DNA from: a bacterium
GTDB lineage: Bacteria; Hydrothermota; UBA3073; JACQXS01; JAQTXJ01
Direction: 5' to 3'
NCBI GenBank assembly: GCA_028716385.1
Contig: JAQUPX010000006.1
Coordinates: 186,001-250,000 of the forward strand
DNA: 64,000 bases
Every line of letters starts with the position of its first letter. Within the stretch, counting starts at the first letter, position 1. Made by a program: the position numbers and the translations under genes. Positions 7,292-15,228 of the stretch are shown one piece after another. A model generated the notes under the pieces. The model did no database searches and was not told the DNA's origin. It was given only the letters and a program-made list of their open reading frames with translations.

Positions 7292-8041
7292 TTACCATCC
7301 TTCAATCTTGTCGCCTAACCAATTCCAAAATGTATAGTTTTCTACTCTTTCATAATCAGGACAGATATTCTCCACGGCTTTTACTATTTCCCCCATAAAT
7401 TCCGGATACCTTGATTTAAACTTAAACCTAACTTTATTACTTTTCTTTTCAACCCCAGAAATACCCGCGTAAGAATACAAATGAGACTCTTCTTTTGGGT
7501 TAACAATATCTACATAATAATGCAGATAAAACTTATAATCCTGCCAAGGCAATCTCCTTCTCCAAAACCATCTCCAGATAAAGCCACCCGGATTATAAAT
7601 CAGTTCGGATGGAGTTATTGTTAGCCTGCCAAACAATTTGCAAACAAAAAAATCTATCATTAAAATAAAAAATATAATCCAACCTATATTTCCCAAAATT
7701 CCCCCAATATATCCGAGTCCTATCGCACCATAATTATGAGTTCCCTGAATTATATTAGCACGAGTATATTCATATATAGTATTTATATTTCCAGCAATAA
7801 ATAATCCCCCAAATGGGATAAATAAAAGTAAAAATGTTATTTTATTCCAAAACGGATACCCAAAAGTCAAGGGCTTTGTATTAACTTGTGTAATTGTTTC
7901 CTTAATACGCCAAGCACGGAATAATATATGCCATCGGGAATTCTGGGGAAGATTTATCCGAACATATCCTAATATAACAGTTATAACAAATCCTATCAGA
8001 AGACCTAAAAAAGCAATTAATATTAAAAGAACCCACCCCAT
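7292..8041 (-). CDS. Hypothetical integral membrane protein
   Basis: A 249-residue protein with three clear membrane segments: residues about 3-25 (VLLILIAFLGLLIGFVITVIL), about 68-88 (ITFLLLFIPFGGLFIAG) and about 105-133 (AIGLGYIGGILGNIGWIIFFILMIDFF). A soluble C-terminal half rich in Trp, Arg and aromatic residues follows (WRWFWRRRLPWQDYKFYLHYY). The C-terminal half may form a PH-like beta domain, but I cannot assign a family. Start ATG 8041 has SD AGGAGAA. It is not in an obvious operon: repeats separate it from uvrB and from the amidase gene. Confidence 0.6.
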   Translation of the reverse strand: MGWVLLILIAFLGLLIGFVITVILGYVRINLPQNSRWHILFRAWRIKETITQVNTKPLTFGYPFWNKITFLLLFIPFGGLFIAGNINTIYEYTRANIIQGTHNYGAIGLGYIGGILGNIGWIIFFILMIDFFVCKLFGRLTITPSELIYNPGGFIWRWFWRRRLPWQDYKFYLHYYVDIVNPKEESHLYSYAGISGVEKKSNKVRFKFKSRYPEFMGEIVKAVENICPDYERVENYTFWNWLGDKIEGW

Positions 8042-8172
8042 ACTATTCTCCTGAAACTATATTATAAGAAATTCTAATCGGGTTGCTTGCTTCCTTTGTT
8101 AGATTGACTGTTTTTTTTACCATCTATTCTTTGCGACCTCTGCGTCTCTGCGGTGAAATTTTTCTGTTTCTC

Positions 8173-8652
8173 CTATACTTTTACTTTTTTTACTATTTCT
8201 ATCACTTTCTTCAACCCCTCTTCTGCGGTTTGTTTTCTTATTTGTTCGCGAGTGCCTTTGAATATATACTTATAAGATGTTGTTTTTTTACCAATACGGA
8301 TTCCGATATAAATAAGTCCGACAGGTTTATCTTTAGTTCCGCCGCCGGGACCGGCGATTCCCGTTGTGGAAATTCCTATGTTGGAGCCCGTGATTTTAGT
8401 TATTCCGTTTGCAAGTTCGACGGAAGTTTCTTTGCTGACTGCGCCGTATTTAAGCAGAGTGGTATGTTTTACGCCAATGAGTTTTTCTTTTAGTTTGTTG
8501 GAGTAAGCGACTACCCCGCCGAGAAAATATTCCGAGCTTCCCGCAGTATCCGTGATTAGTTTCTGGATAAGTCCACCGGTGCAGGACTCAACAACAGAGA
8601 TGGTTAGTTTTTTTTCTTTTAGTATTCGGGCGAGTTCTTTTGAAAGATTCAT
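8173..8652 (-). CDS. pncC: CinA C-terminal domain protein, nicotinamide-nucleotide amidase
   Basis: A stand-alone CinA C-terminal domain of 159 residues, the usual length of PncC. The family deamidates NMN to nicotinate mononucleotide, returning pyridine nucleotide to NAD synthesis, which fits nadC nearby. Motifs: VVESCTGGLIQKLITDTAGSS (about 20-40), GGVVAYSNKLKEKLIGV (about 45-61) and GISTTGIAGPGGGTKDKPVGL (about 92-112). The N-terminal MoCF-like domain of full CinA is absent. There is no SD. The promoter -10 ends 8 nt before the ATG, predicting a leaderless transcript. Confidence 0.9.
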   Translation of the reverse strand: MNLSKELARILKEKKLTISVVESCTGGLIQKLITDTAGSSEYFLGGVVAYSNKLKEKLIGVKHTTLLKYGAVSKETSVELANGITKITGSNIGISTTGIAGPGGGTKDKPVGLIYIGIRIGKKTTSYKYIFKGTREQIRKQTAEEGLKKVIEIVKKVKV

Positions 8653-8660
8653 TATGTAAT

Positions 8661-8689
8661 TGTATACTTGAAAGTCTCGCAGCTGTCAA
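8661..8689 (-). promoter_or_regulatory. pncC promoter TTGACA-17-TATACA
   Basis: Minus strand: -35 TTGACA (complement of 8684-8689), a 17-bp spacer, -10 TATACA (complement of 8661-8666), then 8 nt to the ATG. A start site 6-8 nt after the -10 leaves almost no 5' leader. Confidence 0.75.
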
Positions 8690-8733
8690 TTTGTTTTTGG
8701 GGGATTAGAAAGAAACTGATAACAAAAAGAGAT

Positions 8734-8821
8734 TTATAGCCACGGATAACAGACACGGATTTACACGGAAAACGGTTTAGAGTTAAAAAAGCAACAGATA
8801 AAAGAAAGATTATCCACGAAA
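8734..8821. repeat. 88-bp dispersed repeat, empty-site copy
   Basis: Same sequence as 2571-2678 with one mismatch but without the 20-bp palindrome. The junction here is GACACG-GATTTA. Confidence 0.85.
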
Positions 8822-8853
8822 ACACGAAATGGAAAACCCAAAAACACGAAATG

Positions 8854-9243
8854 GATTCCTGCCACCGCCACAGCGGGGTCTGCGACTTCCGCCATGCCTT
8901 CGGCAGGCAGGAATGACGAAAGGCAGAAAGGGACGCGGATTAAAACAGAGAACAGATAACAAAGAGAGAATTTTTAACCGCACATAAAAACAGACGTATC
9001 CAGCAAAACTAGATAAGTTAAACTTTGCGACTTAGCGACGGAGTTTACCCCGCATTTTGCGGGGCGTGAGATTATCCGTTTGCTGTTCTCTATTTTTCGC
9101 GTGTATTCGTGCTCATTCGTGGATAAAATCTTTTCCGTTACTATTTTTTTCTTCTTTGCGTACTCTGCGGCTCTGCGGTGAAAACTGTCTCTACTTTACA
9201 TACCTCAAGCCATGCCTAACGGCAGGCAAGCTGGAAGCTTGCG
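8854..9243. repeat. Composite palindromic repeats in the pncC-rfaE2 spacer
   Basis: GATTCCTGCC (8854) pairs with GGCAGGAATGAC (8906-8917) as the outer arms of one element. An ACCGCCACAGCGGGG unit and an ATGCCTTCGGCAGGC unit lie between the arms. At 9206-9242 a CAAGCTggAAGCTTG-type hairpin is interrupted by ATGCCTAACGGCAGGC. ACCGCAGAG-type repeats occur inverted near 9155-9183. No gene is seen in 8653-9243. Confidence 0.7.
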
Positions 9244-9714
9244 TTACTTTTTGTTCAGTTTGTTTATTATGTTGGTTGTGGAGTAGTCGGGGACTTGAGG
9301 AACTATGACTACACACCCGCCTTCTTTTTCCACGACTTCATGCCCGACAACAGCATCGGGTTTGTAGTCGCCACCCTTTACAATGATGCCCGGCTTCAAA
9401 GTTTCTATTACTTTTTGAGGCGTAGACTCGGAAAATATAACTACGTAATCTACATACCTTATCGCGCATAAAATCAACGCCCGTGCAGATTCGGACAGAA
9501 TCGGACGCTCCGGTCCTTTGAGCCCGCGGACGGAACTGTCGCTGTTCAAACCGACAATTAATATGTCCCCGAGTTCTTTCGCAACACGCAAACATTCTAT
9601 ATGGCCGGGATGAAGAAGGTCAAAACAGCCGTTCGTAAAAACGACTCGCGCGCCGGTAGATTTTGCTTTCTCTACTATGGATTTTGCTTTTTCAAGATTA
9701 ATAAGTTCGCCCAT
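9244..9714 (-). CDS. rfaE2: D-glycero-beta-D-manno-heptose 1-phosphate adenylyltransferase (RfaE2 type)
   Basis: A cytidylyltransferase-fold enzyme of 156 residues. FTNGCFDLLHPGHIECL contains the HxGH nucleotide-binding motif, and later come VGLNSDSSVRGLKGPERPI and KGGDYKPDAVVG. This is the nucleotidyltransferase half of HldE/RfaE without the ribokinase-like half. In the ADP-heptose pathway it charges heptose-1-phosphate for LPS core synthesis. I start at ATG 9714 (MGELINLEKAKSI). The frame is open further upstream, but that part is repeat sequence without coding character, and a promoter sits at 9725-9752. The 10-nt gap from -10 to ATG predicts a leaderless mRNA. A GT9-like protein at 62931 could act on the product. 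Confidence 0.88.
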   Translation of the reverse strand: MGELINLEKAKSIVEKAKSTGARVVFTNGCFDLLHPGHIECLRVAKELGDILIVGLNSDSSVRGLKGPERPILSESARALILCAIRYVDYVVIFSESTPQKVIETLKPGIIVKGGDYKPDAVVGHEVVEKEGGCVVIVPQVPDYSTTNIINKLNKK

Positions 9715-9724
9715 CTTAATTAAG

Positions 9725-9752
9725 AATTTAATCGTAATGTGAATTCTGTCAA
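9725..9752 (-). promoter_or_regulatory. rfaE2 promoter TTGACA-16-TAAATT
   Basis: TTGACA is the complement of 9747-9752 and TAAATT that of 9725-9730, with a 16-bp spacer and 10 nt to ATG 9714. Its position rules out the longer upstream start. Confidence 0.65.
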
Positions 9753-9759
9753 TAAAGTT

Positions 9760-10764
9760 TTTGAAAGAGAACAAAAATATCAACCACAGAGAACAAAAAG
9801 AAAATTTAACCGCAGATAAACACAGATTAACACAGACACAAAAAAGAATTTTATCCACGAAAAACGGAAAAACGAATAGAAAAAAAAGAACAGAAACAGA
9901 ATAAATTAACAGTGACTTGAAGAGACTGGTAAGAGATTAATAGAAAGTCCTTGGGGTAAAAACAAACAACAAAAACGGAAAGAGTGCACACAGATTTTCA
10001 CGCCTGCCTGCCGGTAGGCAGGGATTAACAAGATAACCACAGAGAACAGACAAGTTTTAACAGGGACTTTAAGAGAACTTAAGAGACTATAATAGATTAA
10101 CAGAAAAAAAAGAAAGGATTTTGGGGTAAAAACAGATAACAATATAGAGCATTTTTGCCACAGATTGACACAGAACAACACAGAAAACAGAATTTCTCGC
10201 GCAAAGACGCAAAGAACGCTAAGAAGAAAAACAGAGAATTGGAGGGTTGATAGAAACAAAATAAATTAACAGGGACTTTAAGCCCCGCTTTGCGGCCACC
10301 GCCAAGGAGGCGGGGTTTCAATTCGTTCCAGATAGAAATCCCTAATTGTCCTTCGGACAAGTAAGGGCTTGCTAAGACTATAAGAGATTAACAGAAAACA
10401 AAGAAAGAATTTTTGGACGCAGATAATCGCAGATTAACCCTCCTACGGCGGGCAGGCAAGATAACAGAAAACAGAAAGAAACAGATGTAATTTAGATAAA
10501 CAGAATAGGATTAACGCAGACACAAAAAAGAAAGGATTTTGGGGCAAAAACAAACAACAGAAAACAGAATTTCTCGCGCAAAGACGCAAAGAACGCTAAG
10601 AAGAAAAACAAAGAATTGGAGGGTTGATAGAAACAAAATAAATTAACAGGGACTTTAAGAGAACTTAAGAGACTCTAATAGATTAACAGAAAACAAAGAA
10701 AGAATTTTTGGACGCACCCACCAAACAGACGATAAACAGGATTTTATTACTATACCTCGCACTA
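9760..10764. repeat. 1-kb gene-free repeat island
   Basis: About 1 kb built from short dispersed repeats. A 103-bp direct repeat occurs at 10180-10282 and 10557-10659 (offset 377 bp, one clear mismatch). AACAGGGACTTTAAGAGAAC recurs near 10058 and 10647. A CCTGCCTGCCGGTAGGCAGG palindrome variant lies at 10003-10022. AAGCCCCGC...GCGGGG with GGCCACCGCCAAGG sits around 10281-10318. GGACGCAGAT units recur throughout. Open frames across it consist only of repeat sequence, lack SDs and conflict on both strands, so I call no gene. Confidence 0.8.
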
Positions 10765-11850
10765 CTAACACCCCATACACTTTTTACACCAATTTATGGG
10801 AGGGGTGGCGCTCTTTATCTTTCTCCGGAAATCTACCGCTTTAGCACTATTCCATACTTCGCCAAAAGAAGATTTAATGATATTCCCGAAAGAATAAATT
10901 TCGGAGAAAGGAATAACACAGCAGGGCGTGAGTTCGCCTTCCCACGTTACTTGCGGGAATTCCCATGGAGTTGAACAGAAATATCCTTTTCGGTTTTGAA
11001 AGTCAAAAATCTGTTCCGGGTTATACATAATACTTTCTTTTACCCAGAAATTATTACTCTCTAAATACTTTCGCGCTTCGATTAGCTTTTTGTAAATATC
11101 GTCAAGCGAAGACTTATTCATAAAAGCGCCTTCCGGCGAAACCGGATGCGGCAACCTTAAAGTCCCTATGAAATCAACTTTTAACGATATCGCAAGTTTT
11201 AAAAAGTCCAGAATCTCATGCTTGTTCTCTTCGAGAATTATAAAACTTAATCCGATAATAGGCGTTTTGGATGCCTTCTGTTTTTTCAGTTCAACTAAGG
11301 TTTGCACCCCTTTTATTATCTTATTGAAATAATCTCTTCCCCTGCTCTTAATGTAAGTTTCGGGCGATGCGGCGTCAATCGTGACATACAGCTTGCTGAT
11401 ATTAGAATCAATAAGTTTTAACGCCATAGACTCGTCCAATAAAGTTCCGTTTGTTGTAACGCTTAGTATGGAAGGTTTATGTATTTGACTTATATGTTTT
11501 GCAAACTCAAACATCTGCGGATGAAGCATAGTTTCCCCGCCCCCGACAAACCCTATCGATACGGGAGTTTTGATTTCGGAAACGATTTTTTTGAAATCCT
11601 TTTCTTTCATATAACCAAACTTTACTCCCGGGAATTCGTCCAGACGTCCCCTATAACAATATTTACAACAAAGATTACAAACATTAGTTAGTTCTATCTG
11701 GATAATATTCGGACGACTTTTAACAAATGCCGGCCTCTTCTTTGCCTCCCTTTTGTTAAGTATCCAGTTGGATACAACGTCAGGATAGAGGAAAGCCGAT
11801 AACCCGTACGTTTTATAATATTGGGAAAAAAGCCTTACGTTGTCTAACAT
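10765..11850 (-). CDS. Radical SAM protein with C-terminal SPASM-like domain
   Basis: A 361-residue enzyme. The CxxxCxxC cluster is C58, C62, C65 (CNLCCKYCYRG), binding the 4Fe-4S that reduces SAM. The following SIGFVGGGETMLHP is the family's GGE motif. The C-terminus has a SPASM-like set of cysteines (YFCSTPWEF, TPCCVIPFSE, NWCKKCMGC) for auxiliary clusters. SPASM enzymes modify peptides or act as dehydrogenases; the substrate here is unknown. Start ATG 11850 follows GGAGGTTAAAAA. It lies 102 bp after a B12-dependent radical SAM gene on the same strand and next to glycosyltransferases, so a surface or natural-product modification role is possible (inference). Confidence 0.85.
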   Translation of the reverse strand: MLDNVRLFSQYYKTYGLSAFLYPDVVSNWILNKREAKKRPAFVKSRPNIIQIELTNVCNLCCKYCYRGRLDEFPGVKFGYMKEKDFKKIVSEIKTPVSIGFVGGGETMLHPQMFEFAKHISQIHKPSILSVTTNGTLLDESMALKLIDSNISKLYVTIDAASPETYIKSRGRDYFNKIIKGVQTLVELKKQKASKTPIIGLSFIILEENKHEILDFLKLAISLKVDFIGTLRLPHPVSPEGAFMNKSSLDDIYKKLIEARKYLESNNFWVKESIMYNPEQIFDFQNRKGYFCSTPWEFPQVTWEGELTPCCVIPFSEIYSFGNIIKSSFGEVWNSAKAVDFRRKIKSATPPINWCKKCMGC

Positions 11851-11896
11851 TTTTTAACCTCCGACTTAATCATTTTATATCTTTGAGAGCGAGGGC

Positions 11897-11934
11897 TCTC
11901 ATCTACCCCGCCTCAGGCGGACTCTCATCTACCC
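11897..11934. repeat. Palindrome between two direct repeats
   Basis: CTCTCATCTACCC at 11897-11909 and CTCTCATCTACCC at 11922-11934 flank CCGCCTCAGGCGG (11908-11920). It is either a composite unit or a palindrome flanked by a short direct duplication, between the two radical SAM genes. Confidence 0.6.
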
Positions 11935-11952
11935 GGCTCATTTTTTCCAATT

Positions 11953-13422
11953 TTATCCGTATAATTTTATAATGGAAGACAATTTTGAAATAGCCTTTCC
12001 GTAATACTTAAAAGACTTGCGCAGTAGTTTGCCGGGACTTCCGGACAACTGGGTAAAGTACGATTGCATTGTAAATTTAATGGCATCTTTTGGAGTAAAG
12101 TCGTTAGTTTTTATAAGGCCGCAATTCGGGGCAAAAAACGTTTTCGCAAATTCTTCGGGTGTTGGTTTGTGTTCAAAATATCCTTTTTCTTTACAAGTTT
12201 CGTACAACTCCGTGCCTGCAAAAGGCGTGGCAATTGACAATGCCATTCCCGTAACGCAGCGTTTTTTCCATAAAAGCCGTTGGAGTTCCCTTGTCTTCCT
12301 GCGAATTTCTTTATTCTCCCCGGGTATTCCAACCATAAACAAAACCGTAAGCGGCATATTAATTTCTTCGCATAAATCCGTAAATCTTATAACGTCCGCT
12401 ATCTTTAAATTTTTCTTCACGACTTTATTTAAAAATTCCTGGTCACCCGATTCTACGCCTATGGTTACGTATTGACATCCTGCTTTTTTCATTTTCAGGA
12501 GCAGTTCTTTTGAGATTTTTTCCGCCCTCATAATTACGTCCCACTGAAAATCCAATTTTTCTGCAAGGACTCTATCCGTAAATTCGGAGACCCGTTCCAG
12601 GTTAAACGCAAAGTTGTCATCCAAAAAAGGAATATGTTTTATGTTGTATTTATAACGAAGAATTTTTATATGTTCAATCAAATAATCAATAGAATGGGCT
12701 CTCCATTTTCTTCCCGAATTTATCGGAGCCGCGCAGAAAATACACTTGAACGGACAGCCCCTGCTGGTAAGCATATACACGTTAGGGAAGGTTTTCAAGT
12801 CCGCCAGTTCGTAAGCCGGGAAAGGAATGCTATCCAGGTCGGAAATAAACTCCCGCGGCGGGGTGAGAATTATTTCATCGTTCTGCCTGAAACATATTCC
12901 GTTAATATTTTTAAGTTGAGCTGAATCCTGCCGGCTGTCGATGTGTTTTATGAGTTCAACTATCGTCCTTTCGCCTTCACCAACGACGGCAATATCAAAA
13001 CAATTATATTGGCTTAACGTTTCTTTTGGCTGCCCTGTTATATGGACTCCGCCCAGAATGACAGGAACGCCGGGGCAAACTTTTTTAGCTATTTGCGCTA
13101 CGCTTACGGCTTCGGGCAGGTTCTGGCTATACATACAGGTTATTCCAATAACGTCGGGTTTGAATTCCGTTATTTTTCTTTTCAGGTTTGGAGTCGGGAT
13201 AGTCGTTCTTACGAATTCTTTGTCTCTTTTTGTGACCATTTCTTTATCTGCGATACAATTAATGATATTAATATTTGCAAAACCTTCTTTTTGAAGAACG
13301 GCGCCGAGATAGAGTAAAGGCAAAGAGGCAAGGGGTTCAGGCCTGAAGTTTTTTCCCACGCTCCGGATATACGAATACATACCGGGTTGGATTAAACATA
13401 TTCTCAAATCTTTAGAAGCCAT
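11953..13422 (-). CDS. Cobalamin-dependent (B12-binding) radical SAM protein
   Basis: A 489-residue protein of the BchE/hopanoid-methylase-like class. Residues about 35-160 form a B12-binding Rossmann domain (LPLLYLGAVLQKEG, DVIGITCMYSQN, PVILGGVHITGQPKE, DIAVVGEGE). The radical SAM core follows with C223, C227, C230 (RGCPFKCIFC), then WDVIMRAEKIS and VTIGVESGDQEFLNKVVKKN. Many family members methylate or rearrange inert carbons in lipids and antibiotics; the substrate cannot be read from sequence. The minus-strand TTGACA upstream (near 13473) suggests its own promoter. The downstream partner is the SPASM protein. Confidence 0.87.
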   Translation of the reverse strand: MASKDLRICLIQPGMYSYIRSVGKNFRPEPLASLPLLYLGAVLQKEGFANINIINCIADKEMVTKRDKEFVRTTIPTPNLKRKITEFKPDVIGITCMYSQNLPEAVSVAQIAKKVCPGVPVILGGVHITGQPKETLSQYNCFDIAVVGEGERTIVELIKHIDSRQDSAQLKNINGICFRQNDEIILTPPREFISDLDSIPFPAYELADLKTFPNVYMLTSRGCPFKCIFCAAPINSGRKWRAHSIDYLIEHIKILRYKYNIKHIPFLDDNFAFNLERVSEFTDRVLAEKLDFQWDVIMRAEKISKELLLKMKKAGCQYVTIGVESGDQEFLNKVVKKNLKIADVIRFTDLCEEINMPLTVLFMVGIPGENKEIRRKTRELQRLLWKKRCVTGMALSIATPFAGTELYETCKEKGYFEHKPTPEEFAKTFFAPNCGLIKTNDFTPKDAIKFTMQSYFTQLSGSPGKLLRKSFKYYGKAISKLSSIIKLYG

Positions 13423-13598
13423 TTTATTAATTCTTAGTAAAGCTTTATAGTATTTTCAACAACGAATATGTCAACTGTTTATTTTACGATTAGTCCTTTT
13501 GATTTGACGGAAGCCGTCTTCTGCGAAACGCTATTGCCAACAACTATGCCTGACATTTTTGCATATTTACACCGTAAGAAATATCAAAAAGTAAAGAA

Positions 13599-13712
13599 CC
13601 TCGCCTAAAGGTGGGACTTCAAAAAACAACAAAAAGAATGGATTCCCGCTTCCGCGGGAATGACAAATGGAAAAGGCTTTCACCCCTATCTAAAGACGGG
13701 GTATTCAGCCAA
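13599..13712. repeat. Two hairpins resembling IS200/IS605-type ends, plus a CCCGC palindrome
   Basis: CCTCGCCTAAAGGTGGG (about 13599-13615) and ACCCCtatctaaagaCGGGGT (13682-13702) are GC hairpins with a CTAAAG loop, a form seen at ends of IS200/IS605-like elements. Between them is GATTCCCGCTTCCGCGGGAATGAC (13641-13664), the family also at 33900. There is no tnpA or tnpB, so this is at best a decayed or non-autonomous element. No gene lies in 13423-13777. Confidence 0.4.
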
Positions 13713-13777
13713 AAGACGCCTAATAAAACGAGAAAAATATTGACGAATAAGATAATCTGTGATGAATTATACCAAAG

Positions 13778-15034
13778 ATGAAAAGGGTTCTTGTCCTCAC
13801 AACCATCGAAAGAGCGTTTTATTCATCCGTAATAAAATACCAACTGTTAGAGCCGTTTACGGAACTTGCGACACGGGACAAAAAAAACAAATACGTATAC
13901 GTCGGGCTTGTCCCGATTAACCAGTGGACTTCAAAAGACGGGCTAATAAAAAACTTCATCCTGTATAAAAAATACAGAACCCAATTAAAAAAATGGTTAG
14001 CTCAAAATAATATTTCCTGCAGTTTTTTGCCCGTTCTTTTCCCGTTAAGATGTAAACATTTTTATCTTGGAATTACGGGACTTGTTTTTTACGTTATCAA
14101 TAGTTTGCCGATTCTTTTTTGCATCGTATTACGGCACAGGATTAACTTTATTCATTCGCGCAACTATCCTGCAAGCGTTCTTGTATCCTTCGTTAACCGT
14201 GTTTTAGGGATACCTTACGTCTTTGATATGCGCGACGTTTATCCCGAAAAAGGAATAGAAGCAGGGATATTCGGCAAGGAATCGTGGAGTTACAGGTTAT
14301 GGAAATTCATCGAACGTCGGTTAATAAAATCCGCTTCGTATGTCATAACCACTTCCGAACCATTCAAGGAATACGTGCAAACAAATTTCCACCCGTCGAA
14401 AGTAATCTTCCTTCCGAACTGTGTCAACCCGTTACGTTTTAAACCGGACAATACGACTCGAAAAACTATGCGTGAAAAGTACGGATTAAGCAACAAGTTT
14501 GTGCTTCTGCATTCGGGAGCATTTGGGACGCCGAAAGATTTGTTTCTTATATTAAAATATTTTTTGCACTTCAAGACGATAAAGACAAACACCCATCTTG
14601 TAATACTTTACGGTATGAATAAAGACGTTCCTTATATTTTATCTTCCGCAAAAAAAGCAGGCGTTCAGGAGGGAGATTTGACGGTTTTATCTTTGTCACC
14701 GGATGAAGTCCCAAAATATATTTTGCTCGGGGACGTAGGTTTACATCTGGAATCTATGGCAATTGCAACACCTTACGGGATAGGCGTAAAAGACGGGGAA
14801 TATTTATCGTCAGGTTTGCCGATAATAGTTACGAAATGGCAGGAAGGGATTGCGCCGTTTGTAACGAAATATAACGCGGGAATCGTAATTGACACTTTGA
14901 TGGATTCGACAAAAAGCGAAGAGAATTTATTAAAAAATTATGATATCATTAAACAAAATGGATTTAAATTAGTAGACGAAATACTTTCTTTAAGGCAGAA
15001 TGTGAATAAGTTAGGTGAGGTTTATCTCTGTTAA
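13778..15034 (+). CDS. Glycosyltransferase, GT4-like
   Basis: A 418-residue GT-B fold glycosyltransferase. The N-terminal acceptor half has NFIHSRNYPASVLVSFVNRVLG and VFDMRDVYPEKG. The C-terminal nucleotide-sugar half has VIFLPNCVNPLRFKPD, FVLLHSGAFGTPKD and, late, YGIGVKDGEYLSSGLPIIVT, where the usual E-x7-E region of GT4 is partly diverged. It probably adds a sugar to an undecaprenyl-linked or lipid acceptor at the inner face of the membrane. A weak TTGACG lies upstream at 13740. It starts a run of three glycosyltransferase genes. Specificity unknown. Confidence 0.8.
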   Translation: MKRVLVLTTIERAFYSSVIKYQLLEPFTELATRDKKNKYVYVGLVPINQWTSKDGLIKNFILYKKYRTQLKKWLAQNNISCSFLPVLFPLRCKHFYLGITGLVFYVINSLPILFCIVLRHRINFIHSRNYPASVLVSFVNRVLGIPYVFDMRDVYPEKGIEAGIFGKESWSYRLWKFIERRLIKSASYVITTSEPFKEYVQTNFHPSKVIFLPNCVNPLRFKPDNTTRKTMREKYGLSNKFVLLHSGAFGTPKDLFLILKYFLHFKTIKTNTHLVILYGMNKDVPYILSSAKKAGVQEGDLTVLSLSPDEVPKYILLGDVGLHLESMAIATPYGIGVKDGEYLSSGLPIIVTKWQEGIAPFVTKYNAGIVIDTLMDSTKSEENLLKNYDIIKQNGFKLVDEILSLRQNVNKLGEVYLC

Positions 15035-15042
15035 CACTAACA

Positions 15043-15175
15043 GAAAGTCTAACCACAGAGAACACAGAGGAGAGAGAACAAAAAAGAACTTTGTCCACGA
15101 ATGGACGCGAATTAACACGAAAAACAGGAAATTGTCAATCCGCCTCAGGCGGAATTTAAAGAGATTGGGCGGGGT
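15043..15175. repeat. Dispersed repeats including TCCGCCTCAGGCGGA
   Basis: An AACCACAGAGAACACAGAGG-type repeat at 15051-15070, then CCGCCTCAGGCGG at 15140-15152. No gene is seen between the two glycosyltransferases. Confidence 0.6.
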
Positions 15176-15228
15176 GGTTAAGTTTTTTATTTTGGAAAGA
15201 TGTGTTGGGTGAAAGAGTAAAACAAATT

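Noticed and set aside
8083-8493. Plus-strand open frame over the pncC 3' half
   Set aside because: Antisense shadow of the CinA-domain gene plus an inverted ACCGCAGAG-type repeat; low-complexity Phe/Tyr-rich translation.
9715-9858. Longer N-terminus for the RfaE2-type protein
   Set aside because: The extra 48 residues are repeat sequence, homology starts at ATG 9714, and the promoter at 9725-9752 lies inside the extension.
9906-10360. Hydrophobic open frames in the repeat island
   Set aside because: Phe/Leu-rich reading of A/T-rich repeats; no SD, no conserved family, and similar frames appear wherever these repeats occur.
11953-13422. Open frames antisense to the B12 radical SAM gene (e.g. 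12017-12475, 12941-13294)
   Set aside because: Mirror frames of a well-supported gene, with no motifs of their own.
15202-15228. GTG start for the GT2 gene at 15202
   Set aside because: The nearest purine-rich stretch is too close to the GTG, and GT2 homology begins at ATG 15229.
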